Program-made: the position numbers and the translations under genes
The notes under the pieces: generated by a model
What the model saw: the letters and a program-made list of their open reading frames with translations, nothing else
What the model was told of the DNA's origin: nothing
The model's database searches: none
Shown: in pieces, positions 7,777 to 15,433 of the stretch
How positions within the stretch are numbered: the first letter of the stretch is position 1
Layout of the letters: each line of letters opens with the position of its first letter
Source: Pyronema omphalodes
Lineage: Eukaryota; Ascomycota; Pezizomycetes; Pezizales; Pyronemataceae
Reading direction: 5' to 3'
Length of the DNA stretch: 15,746 bases
NCBI GenBank assembly: GCA_024516155.1
Contig: JAJJXM010000204.1
Span: 1-15,746, forward strand

Positions 7777-8397
7777 ACCCCGCACAAGCGACGACGACGG
7801 CGGCCAAACTTAATTCCCCAATTGACATGACAGCCCAGGGGGGGGTAGGACCGCGGTGGGGTGCCGGCTCAGCTAGTACGCGCAAGTTCCCCCCCCCCCT
7901 CCCTCCGTCCACCCCCCCTGAGACAGGCAAGACAGGCAATACAAGGCCCATCCAAGCCGGAAATACTCAAAGGACGGTGCTCCAATTCCCCCCCAAGTAC
8001 TACCACCACCACTACCACCACCACCGTCCAGGCGAGGTGCGAATCGCAGTCCATTGTTGTCGAACGCCAACTGACCCCCCCCCGAATGGATGTCATAGCT
8101 GCTTAGCTTCATCTCTCTCTCTCTTCTCTTCTCACTTCAACACCATCGACATTCATTTCAGAAACATTCCCCACCCCCCCCCCCCAGCTGGTCCCAAAAT
8201 TCCAAGATCCTTCCAGACCTTCTAGAATACAGCCCAGTTTCCGACACGCACGTCCTCCTAGACAACACCAACCGATACTACGCCCCCCGTCGAGCCGCAC
8301 AAACTATATATTTTCTAATCACGAACCCCCCCCCGCCACCACCAGCATTTCCACCAGCACGCGGTAACCGGCAAATTGAGCCGCCGCAGCCCTACAG

Positions 8398-8408
8398 ACA
8401 TATATAAT
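8398..8408 (+). promoter_or_regulatory. Candidate TATA element of the transporter gene
   Basis: CATATATAATC lies about 30 bp upstream of the ATG at 8437. It is the only TATA-like site close to the start. A transcription start within the next 30 bp would leave a very short leader, so the assignment is tentative. Confidence 0.35.
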
Positions 8409-8436
8409 CCATCTAATCAGTTTATATCTGCGCGCC

Positions 8437-9702
8437 ATGTCCAGCGAACATCGGGAGCATTTGCTTCCTTCGATATCTACACCTCAAAAGGATGGTCGTT
8501 CAACAACAACAGCTCCCGAAAATGAGAGTGTTAGAACGAAATATGCTTGGTTGGCTTTATACTTTTCTCTCAACCTGGCGTTGACCCTTTACAACAAGTT
8601 TGTAATGACCAAGGTGCGCTTTTGCTTTACTATATACCCTGGTAGTTTTCGCAATGTCGCGATACTGTAAACTGCGATATCCTACGACGTCGTGATATCC
8701 AGCGCCATAAATCAATAGCAGTAGTAGTGAAGAACAAAACATTAACACTCGACAGTTCCCATTTCCCTACCTCCTAACCGGAGTGCATGCACTCTGCGGT
8801 ACACTCGGCTGCGCCTTCTTCTATTCCCGAGGGGCATTTACACTGACGCGACTTACTGATCGAGAGAACCTCACCCTCGTTCTCTTTTCCTTTCTCTACA
8901 CCATCAACATCGCCATTTCCAACGTCTCCCTAAACCTAGTTACCATTCCCTTCCACCAAATCGTCCGAGCCATGACCCCCTTCTTCACCGTCATCATCTA
9001 CCGTCTCTTCTTTGGAAAAACCTACAGCCGCGCAACCTACACCTCCCTGATCCCAGTGGTAGCAGGCGTTGGTTTCGCCACCGCAGGAGACTACTATTTC
9101 ACCGCCCTCGGCTTCCTCCTAACCCTTTTCGGGGCCTTTCTCGCCGCCGTAAAAAACCGTCGTAACAAACCGCATACAAACCGGAAGACTTAAACTCAGC
9201 CCGTTGGAGCTATTATACCGGATGTCACCCTTAGCCTTCCTCCAAACATTAATCTGGGCCTACATAACCGGAGAATTTTCCGCCATCTCAGGCTGGGCAG
9301 AAACCTCCATGACACAAAAAGATTTAGGGAATTTATTGATAAATGGATTAATTGCATTTGCGTTGAATGTTATCAGTTTTACGGCGAATAAGAAAACTGG
9401 TGCTTTGACTATGACGGTTGCGGCAAATGTTAAGCAGATTTTGACGATTGTTCTTAGTGTCCTGTTTTGGAATTTGAAGGCGACGGGTTTGAATACTTTT
9501 GGTATTGTTATGACGCTGTGTGGGGGCGCTTGGTATGCGTAAGTTATACCCTCTGGGCGAGTGAACCAGGAGCTCTACGAAGCAACAAAGCAACAAAGGC
9601 TAACAACCACATAGAAAAGTAGAACTAGAACAGAAATCGAAACCTGCGGTTGGCTCGACGGTATCACAGCCGGTTCCTTTGATTGGTGTTAAGGCTGGTT
9701 GA
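8437..9702 (+). CDS. TPT/DMT-superfamily transporter, SLC35E-like (three exons; one frame correction needed)
   Basis: Predicted ten-helix antiporter of the triose-phosphate translocator/nucleotide-sugar transporter family, usually in Golgi, ER or another internal membrane. Exons are 8437-8613, 8756-9538 and 9615-9702; corrected length is 348 residues. A hydrophilic N-terminus of about 34 residues is followed by helices beginning at YAWLALYFSLNLALTLYNK. Family landmarks in order are LTGVHALCGTLGC, NVSLNLVTIPFHQIVRAMTP, TSLIPVVAGVGFATAGD, LGFLLTLFGAFLAAVKT, NRIQTG, SPLELLYRMSPLAF, FTANKKTGALTMTVAANVKQ and the C-terminal GGAWYAKVEL. The tail is polar and ends ...LIGVKAG. The start has a purine at -3. 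The A6 at 9151-9156 should be A5; as written the frame ends at 9193. Family is confident; the substrate (phosphorylated sugar, phosphoenolpyruvate or nucleotide sugar) is not resolved. Confidence 0.92.
8614..8755 (+). other. Transporter intron 1 (142 nt)
   Basis: Donor GTGCGC, acceptor CGACAG, with an ATTAACAC branch-like site about 15 nt before it. It joins NKFVMTK to FPFPYLLTGVHA in phase 0 at the usual place between helices 1 and 2. Confidence 0.9.
9539..9614 (+). other. Transporter intron 2 (76 nt)
   Basis: Perfect donor GTAAGT, branch GGCTAAC, acceptor ACATAG. The unspliced frame ends within the donor (TAA), whereas splicing gives WYAKVELEQKSKP, matching the conserved C-terminal pattern of the family. 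Confidence 0.93.
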
Positions 9703-10258
9703 TTTTGTTGTGTTGTGGTGTGGGGTTGAGGGGGGGGGGGGGGGGGGGTGGGGCTGGAAGGGAGGGGGAAGGGAGGGGAGATATGGATATGTTTAGATGG
9801 ATAGGAGTTTTTTTTTATTTTACTTGTTTTGTTGGGATTTTTTTATGAGGGGGTTTTGTTGGATTCTTTAAGTTTAACTAGCTTTGACTGACTTTTTTTT
9901 GATTTTCTTTGGCTGATGTCTTGGTTTTGATGTGATTTTTTATATATATATTCTGATGTTTTGTCTTGTTTTTTTGTTTCTGATGCCTTGTTTTTTACGT
10001 GTTTTTTTTTTTTTTTTTTTGACAGACTGGGAGATTCTTTTGTATGTAACTTCTTTCCTTCCTTTTCCTCTTTGTAAGAACTCCAAAATTCCAGAACAGT
10101 AGGATACCAGGTACTGGGGAAAGGGCGAGGGCGAGGGTATGAGTAATTAAGATACCGTATGATTATTGATATACATGATATACATGCCGCACATAACACA
10201 CATGAACCAAGAAACTGATTAAAGAAACTGGCCATGGCTAAGAAGCTGATTAAAAAAG
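9703..10258. other. 3' flank of the transporter: G19, T19 and AT-rich DNA
   Basis: This non-coding sequence holds a run of 19 G (9730-9748), T-rich DNA, a short TA run near 9942-9950 and a run of 19 T (10002-10020). An open frame on the minus strand (10235-9843) depends on the T-rich tract for a Lys-rich tail and shows no recognisable domain. It is not called as a gene. Confidence 0.5.
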
Positions 10259-10259
10259 A

Positions 10260-11115
10260 AAGCTATGACTGAAAGAGAAAAAATATGGCTGTGGGTGGGA
10301 ATATGTGGGTGGTTATGGGTGGGAATATGGCTGGGAAAATGGGTAATGATTATGGGTGGGGATGGGGGTGGAAAATGTGGCTGTGGGTGGGAATGGGTGG
10401 GGATGGGGGTAAAAATTCATAGCTAAAAAAATCATGGCTAAAAAATCATGACTAGAAAAATCATAGCTAAAACATCATAGCTAAAAAAACATGGGTGGAA
10501 AATCATGGGTAAAAAATATGGGTGGAAAATCATGGCTAAAAAATCATAGCTAAAAAATCATGGCTAAAAAATCATGGCTGGAAAATCATGGCTAAAAATC
10601 ATGGGTAAAAAATCATGGGTAAAAAACTGACCCAAAAACAGACCGAAAAACTAACCAAAAAACTGATGAAAAAACAGACCATGGCTAAAAAACATGACCA
10701 AAAACTAACCAAAGAAACTGATTAAAAAACTGATGAAAACTGATTAAAAACAGATTGAAAACTGATGAAAACTGATTGAAAAACTGACCAAAAAACTGAT
10801 GAAAACTGATTAAAGAAACTGATCAAAAAACTGATTAAAAACCACGCCCCCCCCCCCCCCCCCCCCCGCCCGCCTCTCCAAGGGAAAATGCGGGTGGAAG
10901 ATATGGGTAGGAATATGGGTGGAAAATATGGGTGGAAGATATGGGTGGAAATATGGCTGTGGGTAAAATACGGCTGGGAATGGGGATGAAAAAAATGGCT
11001 GTGGGTAAAATACGGCTGGGAATGTGGGTGGAAATATGGGTGGAAAATCATGGGTGGAAAATCATGGGTGGAAAATCATGGGTGGAAAATCATGGGTAAA
11101 AAATATGGCTAAAAA
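10260..11115. repeat. Degenerate minisatellite of ATGGGTGG / AAAAAATCATGGCT units
   Basis: Three interleaved motif families occupy this block. TATGGGTGGGA units run at about 10285-10410. A 14-bp AAAAAATCATGGCT/GGT unit runs at about 10430-10630 and again near 11045-11110. AAACTGATTAAA/AAACTGACCA units run at about 10625-10840. Open frames on the minus strand are short repeating peptides (PHSQPYFTHSHF). Confidence 0.85.
10847..10867. repeat. C21 homopolymer
   Basis: Twenty-one consecutive C, interrupting the minisatellite block. Confidence 0.95.
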
Positions 11116-11144
11116 GATTATAACCAAAAAAATTATAACCAAAA

Positions 11145-11395
11145 ATATATATATATATATATAAAGATTCCTGAGAATAATATCCCCGAGAATAACCAAA
11201 AACCATTCCTAAGAATAACAGAATAACCAAAAAACCATTCCCAAGAATAACAGAATAACAAAAACCATCCCAAGAATAACATCCCCAAGAATAACCAAAA
11301 ACCATCCCCAAAACCATCCCAAAACCATCCCAAAACCATTCCCAAGAATAACATCCCAAGGATAACACAAAACCATTCCCAAGAAACACAGAATC
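11145..11395. repeat. TA run and CCCAAGAATAACA repeat
   Basis: A short (TA)n run (about 11145-11162) precedes degenerate repeats of CCCAAGAATAAC and AAAACCATCCC of about 12-20 bp. Confidence 0.75.
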
Positions 11396-11553
11396 CCCCC
11401 CCCCCCCCACCCCCAAAAAAAAAAAAAAAAAAAAAAACAAAAAACAAAAACAAAAACAAAAAAACAAAAAACAAAAAACAAAAAACAAAAACAAAAAACA
11501 AAAAACAAAAACAAAAAAACAAAAAAAAAAAAAAAACAAAAAAAAAACCTATA
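11395..11553. repeat. C14, poly-A and AAAAAC tract
   Basis: C14 (11395-11408) and ACCCCC lead into more than 20 A. About 110 bp of A5C/A6C units follow, ending in another A-rich run. The minus-strand frame is a Phe/Cys/Leu low-complexity peptide and is not a gene. Confidence 0.9.
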
Positions 11554-11599
11554 ACCCAAAGATATCCCCGAGAATAACAGGGTTATATCACTGGAGACT

Positions 11600-11800
11600 T
11601 TTTTTTGGGGGGGGGATTGGGGGATTGGGGGGATTGGGGGGATTGGGGGGATTGGGGGATTGGGGGGATTGGGGGGATTGGGGGGATTGGGGGGGAATTG
11701 GGGGGCATTTGGGGGGGCTCTTGGGGGTGCTTGTGGGGGTCCTTGGGGGGCTTTGGGGGGCTTTGGGGGGGCTTTGGGTTCTTGGGGGGACTTGGGCTTT
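11600..11800. repeat. T8-G9 followed by GGGGGATT and TTGGGGGGC arrays
   Basis: About nine units of 8-9 bp (GGGGGATT or GGGGGGATT) give way to a GGGGGGCTTT / TTGGGGGTGCTTG repeat. Every unit carries a run of 5-7 G on the plus strand, making a strong potential G-quadruplex cluster. Confidence 0.9.
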
Positions 11801-11821
11801 CGGGCTTGGGATTTTTGGGGT

Positions 11822-11967
11822 TTGCAAATCTTTGGAAATCTTTGAAATCTTTGAAATCTCTTTGAAATCTTTGAAATCTTTGAAATCTTTGAAATCTCTT
11901 GAAATCTTTGAAAATCTTTGAAATCTTTTGAAATCTTTGAAATCTTTGAAATCTTTGAAATCTTTAA
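11822..11967. repeat. TTTGAAATC nonanucleotide array
   Basis: About 15 copies of a 9-bp TTTGAAATC unit, with CTC and extra-T/A interruptions. Its 9-bp period contrasts with the common 7-bp class in this window. Confidence 0.9.
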
Positions 11968-11984
11968 GATAAACCCCTTAACCT

Positions 11985-12040
11985 CAAACCATCCCCAAAA
12001 CCATCCCCATCCCCAAACCATCCCCAAAACATCAACCTTC
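11985..12040. repeat. CCATCCCCAAA repeat
   Basis: Five or so copies of AACCATCCCC of variable length just before the 103-bp inverted-end element. Confidence 0.7.
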
Positions 12041-12070
12041 ACCTGATACACACCCTTAACTCTAGTGTAG

Positions 12071-12173
12071 GGTGCATTTAGTTCCAACCGAAAACAAAAT
12101 GTTTTCCTGTGAGAATAGGCTAGAAACTCTGTTTTTTAGTTGAACCGGTTCAACCGGTTCAACCAAATGTACC
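12071..12173. mobile_element. Candidate MITE with imperfect 20-bp inverted ends
   Basis: The left end GGTGCATTTAGTTCCAACCG matches the reverse complement of the right end (GGTACATTTGGTTGAACCG) with three mismatches and one gap. The 103-bp element has no coding capacity. Its right arm contains the perfect 16-bp palindrome GTTGAACCGGTTCAAC (12139-12154) and repeated GGTTCAACC. No clear target-site duplication was seen, so this could also be a chance hairpin. Confidence 0.5.
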
Positions 12174-12205
12174 TTTAGTTTAAAGCTTTTGATTGGTGCT
12201 TGAAA

Positions 12206-12334
12206 ACTGGGGAACTGGGGACTGGGGACTGGGGACTGGGGAACTGGGGACTGGGGACTGGGGACTGGGGGACTGGGGGACTGGGGACTGGACTGGGGAC
12301 TGGGGACTGGGGACTGGTGACTGGGGACTGGGAA
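12206..12334. repeat. GGGGACT heptanucleotide array
   Basis: About 17 copies of the 7-bp GGGGACT unit, with single-base insertions and one truncated copy. G4 runs spaced every 7 bp could form quadruplexes. Confidence 0.92.
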
Positions 12335-12359
12335 CTTTGGGGTTAAGGTCTAGAATCTA

Positions 12360-12640
12360 AGCTCCAGACTTCAGTTCCTGACTTCCTCCTCCAGCTCTAG
12401 ACTTCCTCCAGCTCCGGTTTCAGAGTCCCAGCTCCGGTTCCAGCATCCAGCTCCAAACTCCAAAAACTCCAAACTCCAACCCCCAAACCCCCAGTTCCAA
12501 ACCCCATGTTCCAAACTCCAACCCCCAACCCCCAACTCAAAACCCCAGCATTAAGTTCTAAGTTCTAATTTCCAAGCCCCAAAACTTGCAAACCTGCAAC
12601 TTGCAACTTGTAACTTGAACTTTAAAACTCAGGTCTAAAA
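12360..12640. repeat. Degenerate CTCCAGCTCC / AACTCCAACCCCC tract
   Basis: Loose repetition of CCAGCTCC(G/A) grading into AAACTCCAA and ACCCCCAA units, then AACTTGCAAC near 12590. No gene is seen. Confidence 0.6.
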
Positions 12641-12726
12641 AACGTGGGGCCTATACAATAATCACCCACGCACTCAGACATCCAGACACGAAATTTCAGT
12701 TGCCAGTGCTGAGATATAGTCTGTTG

Positions 12727-12798
12727 GAGCTGCTGGAGCTGCTGTTGGGGGGATTTGCTGCTGATGGGGATGTGCTGCTGGGGCATTTACTGCTGCGG
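12727..12798. repeat. GCTGCTG tract
   Basis: Degenerate GCTGCTG/GGAGCTGCT units with short G runs. The tract is non-coding as far as can be seen. Confidence 0.6.
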
Positions 12799-12829
12799 AG
12801 GGTATGTTGATGAATCGATGAACTGATGA

Positions 12830-12948
12830 ACTGCTCACTGCTCACTGCTCACTGCTCACTGCTCACTGCTCACTGCTCACTGCTCACTGCTCACTGCTCA
12901 CATGCTCACTGCTCACTGCTCACTGCTCACTGCTCACTGCTCACTGCT
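12830..12948. repeat. ACTGCTC heptanucleotide array
   Basis: About 17 perfect copies of the 7-bp ACTGCTC unit with a single interruption (CACATGCTC) near 12899-12905. The plus-strand frame reads a repeating LLTAHCS peptide. Confidence 0.95.
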
Positions 12949-13049
12949 AATATGCCAAAATTCAACTCTCCATACTCGGTGCCTGGTGCTGAAGATCTGG
13001 AAATTTCATCTTTTGCTTCGTTTTGTTTCGGCTTTAACGGGTGGCAGGT

Positions 13050-13165
13050 ATATCTAACCATATCAACATCTAACCATATCAACATCTAACCATATCAACA
13101 TCCACCAAAGCCCCAAGTTCCAAGCCCCAAGCCCCAAGCCCCAAGTCCCAAGTTCCAACCTAAAA
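13050..13165. repeat. 16-bp ATCTAACCATATCAAC repeat and CCCCAAG array
   Basis: Three copies of a 16-bp unit (about 13052-13101) are followed by a CCCCAAG heptamer array (about 13110-13157) with TTCCAAG variants. Confidence 0.8.
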
Positions 13166-13228
13166 CTCTACATACACAGCCCAAAGATCCAGGTGAAGGG
13201 TGGGATCTGGACCTTTAAAGTTTTAATG

Positions 13229-13276
13229 GGTTAGTAGTTATGGTTATAGTTATGGTTATGGTTATGGTTATGGTTA
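13229..13276. repeat. GGTTAT hexanucleotide array
   Basis: About seven copies of GGTTAT, one of them AGTTAT. This is not a known fungal telomere unit and sits internally. Confidence 0.85.
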
Positions 13277-13319
13277 CTGAGGCGGGTTGCTGTTAGCTTT
13301 GCTTTTGTCCACCAACTGA

Positions 13320-13552
13320 AAATCGGAACTTGGGAACTTGGGAACTTAAAATTGGTATTGGGAAACTTAGAACTGGGAACTTGGGAACTTGGAACTTGGT
13401 ATTGGGAACTTAGAATTCGGAAACTTGGGTATTGGGAACTGGGAACTTAAAAATCGGAACTTAAAATTTGAAAATTGGAACTGGGAACTTGGAACTCGGA
13501 ACTTAGAATTCGGAACTTGGCATTCGGAACTTGGTATTGGGGAACTTAAAAA
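13320..13552. repeat. GGGAACTT / GGAACTT degenerate array
   Basis: Imperfect 7-8 bp units (GGAACTT, GGGAACTT, AGAATTCGG, GGTATTGGG) continue for about 230 bp. Both strands have short open frames that are repeat by-products. Confidence 0.85.
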
Positions 13553-13629
13553 CAACTCCAGCTTGGCAATGGTTACAGACTTACAGTTCTGAACACAGAA
13601 TTTTGATTCAGTTATGATGGATAATGTTT

Positions 13630-14012
13630 CAACTTAAAACTCAAAAACTCAAAACTCAAAAACTCCAGGATCAGGGTGAAAATGGTGGACTCGAAATGCA
13701 AGCTTAAGCATGAATTTACCCCAAACCTTCAAACCGTCAAAACTCAGAAACAACCATCTCCAAGTTAAACGCCATCTCAAAACTCAAAAACTAAAACCTG
13801 ACCTTAAAGACTTAAACCTAAAATTCAAAACTGAACTTAACCTAAAAACTTTAAACCTTCACACCTTTACACCTCAAAACTCAAAACACCATCCCAAAAC
13901 CAAACCTCCAACCTTCACACCTCAAAACAACCGTCCAAAAAATAAAACCTATAACCTCAAACCTAAACCGCCAAGCTCAAAACTCCAATTTCAAATCTCC
14001 AATCTCTAGCTA
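13630..14012. repeat. AACTCAAAA / AACCTAAA low-complexity A/C-rich tract
   Basis: Degenerate AAAACTCAAAA and ACCTTCACACCTC units, A/C-rich on the plus strand. One plus-strand frame stays open for 99 codons but is Lys/Leu/Thr/Pro low complexity with no domain. Confidence 0.7.
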
Positions 14013-14104
14013 GGTATAGCTCAAAAGATATAGTGGAAGACTGAAGTTCATGCTGATGCTGATGCTGCATGCTGTGATCTTCGTAACGACTTTATTAAAG
14101 GCAT

Positions 14105-14285
14105 GGCTGGGTTTGTAGTGGGGTGGGTTTGTAGTGGAGTGCGTTTGTAGTGGCTTTTATAGGATTATGGTTTCGTAGTGGGGTGGGTTTGTAGTGGGGT
14201 GGGTTTGTAGTGCGGTGGGTTTGTAGTGGCTTTTATAGGATTATGGTTTCGTAGTGGGGTGGGTTCGTAGTGGCTTTATACTGGC
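14105..14285. repeat. GGGTGGGTTTGTAGTG higher-order repeat
   Basis: A 16-bp unit (GGGTGGGTTTGTAGTG) is repeated, and a longer unit beginning GTAGTGGCTTTTATAGGATT is present twice, at about 14147 and 14226, about 79 bp apart. The nested pattern implies duplication of a block after the short unit had already amplified. Confidence 0.8.
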
Positions 14286-14310
14286 TTAATGGCTTTTTAA
14301 AACTGTCTTC

Positions 14311-14355
14311 CATCCGCTTAATATCTGCTTAACATCCGCTTAACATCCGCTTTAC
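14311..14355. repeat. CATCCGCTTAA undecanucleotide repeat
   Basis: Four copies of an 11-bp CATCCGCTTAA unit, one of them reading TATCTGCTTAA. Confidence 0.8.
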
Positions 14356-14427
14356 AAAACCCTCAGAAAATAGATAACATGACCCAAGCAGCCCAGAAAT
14401 AAAAACAAAAAACTAACAATCCCCATG

Positions 14428-14567
14428 CAGAATACAGAATACAGAATACAGAATACAGAATACAGAATACAGAATACAGAATACAGAATACAGAATACAG
14501 AATACAGAATACAGAATACAGAATACAGAATACAGAATACAGAACAGAATACAGAATACAGAATACA
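14428..14567. repeat. CAGAATA heptanucleotide array
   Basis: About 20 copies of CAGAATA, perfect except for one unit lacking two bases near 14542. The plus-strand frame reads a repeating QNTEYRI peptide. Confidence 0.95.
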
Positions 14568-15090
14568 CAATACCAAACACCTAAATCAACACCTTTCCGA
14601 AATTCGAATATCGTTCCTGAACCGGTCCATCACCTTTTGCTGTTACTATAGAAACCAGACCTCCCAACCGCCTTGCCAGCCTACCAAATAAAATCACAAA
14701 CCCCTTAAACCGAACCAACAATCCACAGTTAGTCATCACAGTTCTAGTATCCCGATCCACAGATACTTCAGTTCCGCGGGGTCCATAGAAGTTAGAACCA
14801 GATAACTACAGTGTACTGATCAAAAAAAAAACGGACTCAGCCAACACAAACCAATTTACCCGCATCAAGAAACCAGTACATGCAGGAATAAATACTATAT
14901 TAAACCCCATCTGAACCCATCGGTGGCCGAGCCTGCCGGTATCTCAACCCTCATTATTCCATCGGCTTCTGGTAACCTGGTTTCTTAGCCTTGATAAAAT
15001 GGCGGTGAACATGCTCGGAGTTCCCACCATGACTGCCGAGTCTGAAATGATGTTTTTCGAATACAAGTAGATTGTATATAGGAGCGCCAT
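14568..15090. other. Unassigned non-repetitive region
   Basis: About 520 bp of normal-complexity sequence with no long open frame. A GGTGGCCGAGC string near 14932 recalls tRNA-Leu/Ser D-arms, but no matching acceptor stem or T-loop follows. Nothing else is recognised. Confidence 0.35.
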
Positions 15091-15253
15091 TCAATGCGGG
15101 AAGATACTCCGGAGGCCATTGATGAGTTCAAGAGCTTCAATCACAGGCGTCCGTTGTGATTTCTGGGACCGTTGTGTATGCATTGAATCATTTATTGCCG
15201 CTTCATAAAGCAGTTCCTCTACAAACCAGTTTTCGCGGTTTTGAATAGTTCAC
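15091..15253 (-). pseudogene. Possible remnant of a pogo/Fot1-type transposase tail
   Basis: The minus strand is open for about 53 codons and includes QKSQRTPVIEALELINGL before a stop at 15091. The pattern faintly recalls the region of fungal pogo/Fot1 transposases where a Ser/Pro-rich turn precedes an I-E-A-(hydrophobic) helix near the C-terminus. There is no start codon at the boundary and no catalytic residues are present. The upstream codons lie inside the 15222-15431 inverted-end element. The resemblance is weak and could be chance. Confidence 0.2.
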
Positions 15254-15433
15254 CTGGTTTGCTAAGCCTTGTATTCGGTTAACTGGTTTTTGTAATTGCA
15301 GTTTAACTAGTTTAACAAGTTTATACTACTGATAGTAAAGTTTAAACTGAACTGGGTCGCTGTACAGTTTTCATATTTCAATAGTCTGTACAGTTCGTTT
15401 TAACTTTTGGCCGTTATTTTAAACTGGTTTGTA
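15220..15433. mobile_element. Candidate TA-flanked MITE with 11-bp perfect inverted ends
   Basis: CAAACCAGTTT at 15222-15232 is the exact reverse complement of AAACTGGTTTG at 15421-15431, and both ends are bordered by TA. The interior is AT-rich and non-coding, with internal AACTGG/AACTAGTT motifs and a TGTACAG pair. TA duplications and short inverted ends are typical of Tc1/mariner-class MITEs. The ends are short, so confidence is moderate. Confidence 0.5.

Larger units (their letters stand above)
6421..8396. other. Shared intergenic region between divergent genes
   Basis: About 2 kb with no recognisable gene. It contains a GAC/GCG repeat (6671-6711), a duplicated CTTTATCCCGAA (7056-7067 and 7109-7120), about five CCCCATT heptamers (7740-7775), a CCA run (about 8000-8030) and C-rich runs near 7890-7920 and 8170-8186. 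Open frames at 6624-7187 (minus) and 7445-7813 (plus) have no conserved features. The region presumably carries both promoters and 5' untranslated sequence. I saw no perfect zinc-response palindrome of the yeast Zap1 type. Confidence 0.55.

Noticed and set aside
7445..7813. 122-codon open frame on the plus strand
   Set aside because: The C-terminal part is the CCCCATT repeat and the N-terminal part has no conserved feature. It cannot be supported as a gene from sequence alone.
9843..10235. 130-codon open frame on the minus strand with a hydrophobic segment and Lys-rich tail
   Set aside because: The Lys-rich tail comes from T-rich DNA including the T19 run, and no family pattern is visible.
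11209..12087. 292-codon open frame on the minus strand
   Set aside because: It is a concatenation of four simple repeats (Lys-Ile-Ser, Pro-rich, Phe/Cys-rich, Gly/Trp-rich) with no domain.
12830..12948. CRISPR-like regular array
   Set aside because: The 7-bp units abut each other with no spacers. The host also appears to be a eukaryote.
13229..13276. Telomere-like GGTTAT run
   Set aside because: It is short, internal and flanked by other simple repeats, and the unit is not the usual fungal TTAGGG.
14925..14960. tRNA-like GGTGGCCGAGC string
   Set aside because: No acceptor-stem pairing, anticodon arm or GTTCRA T-loop could be found at the right distances.
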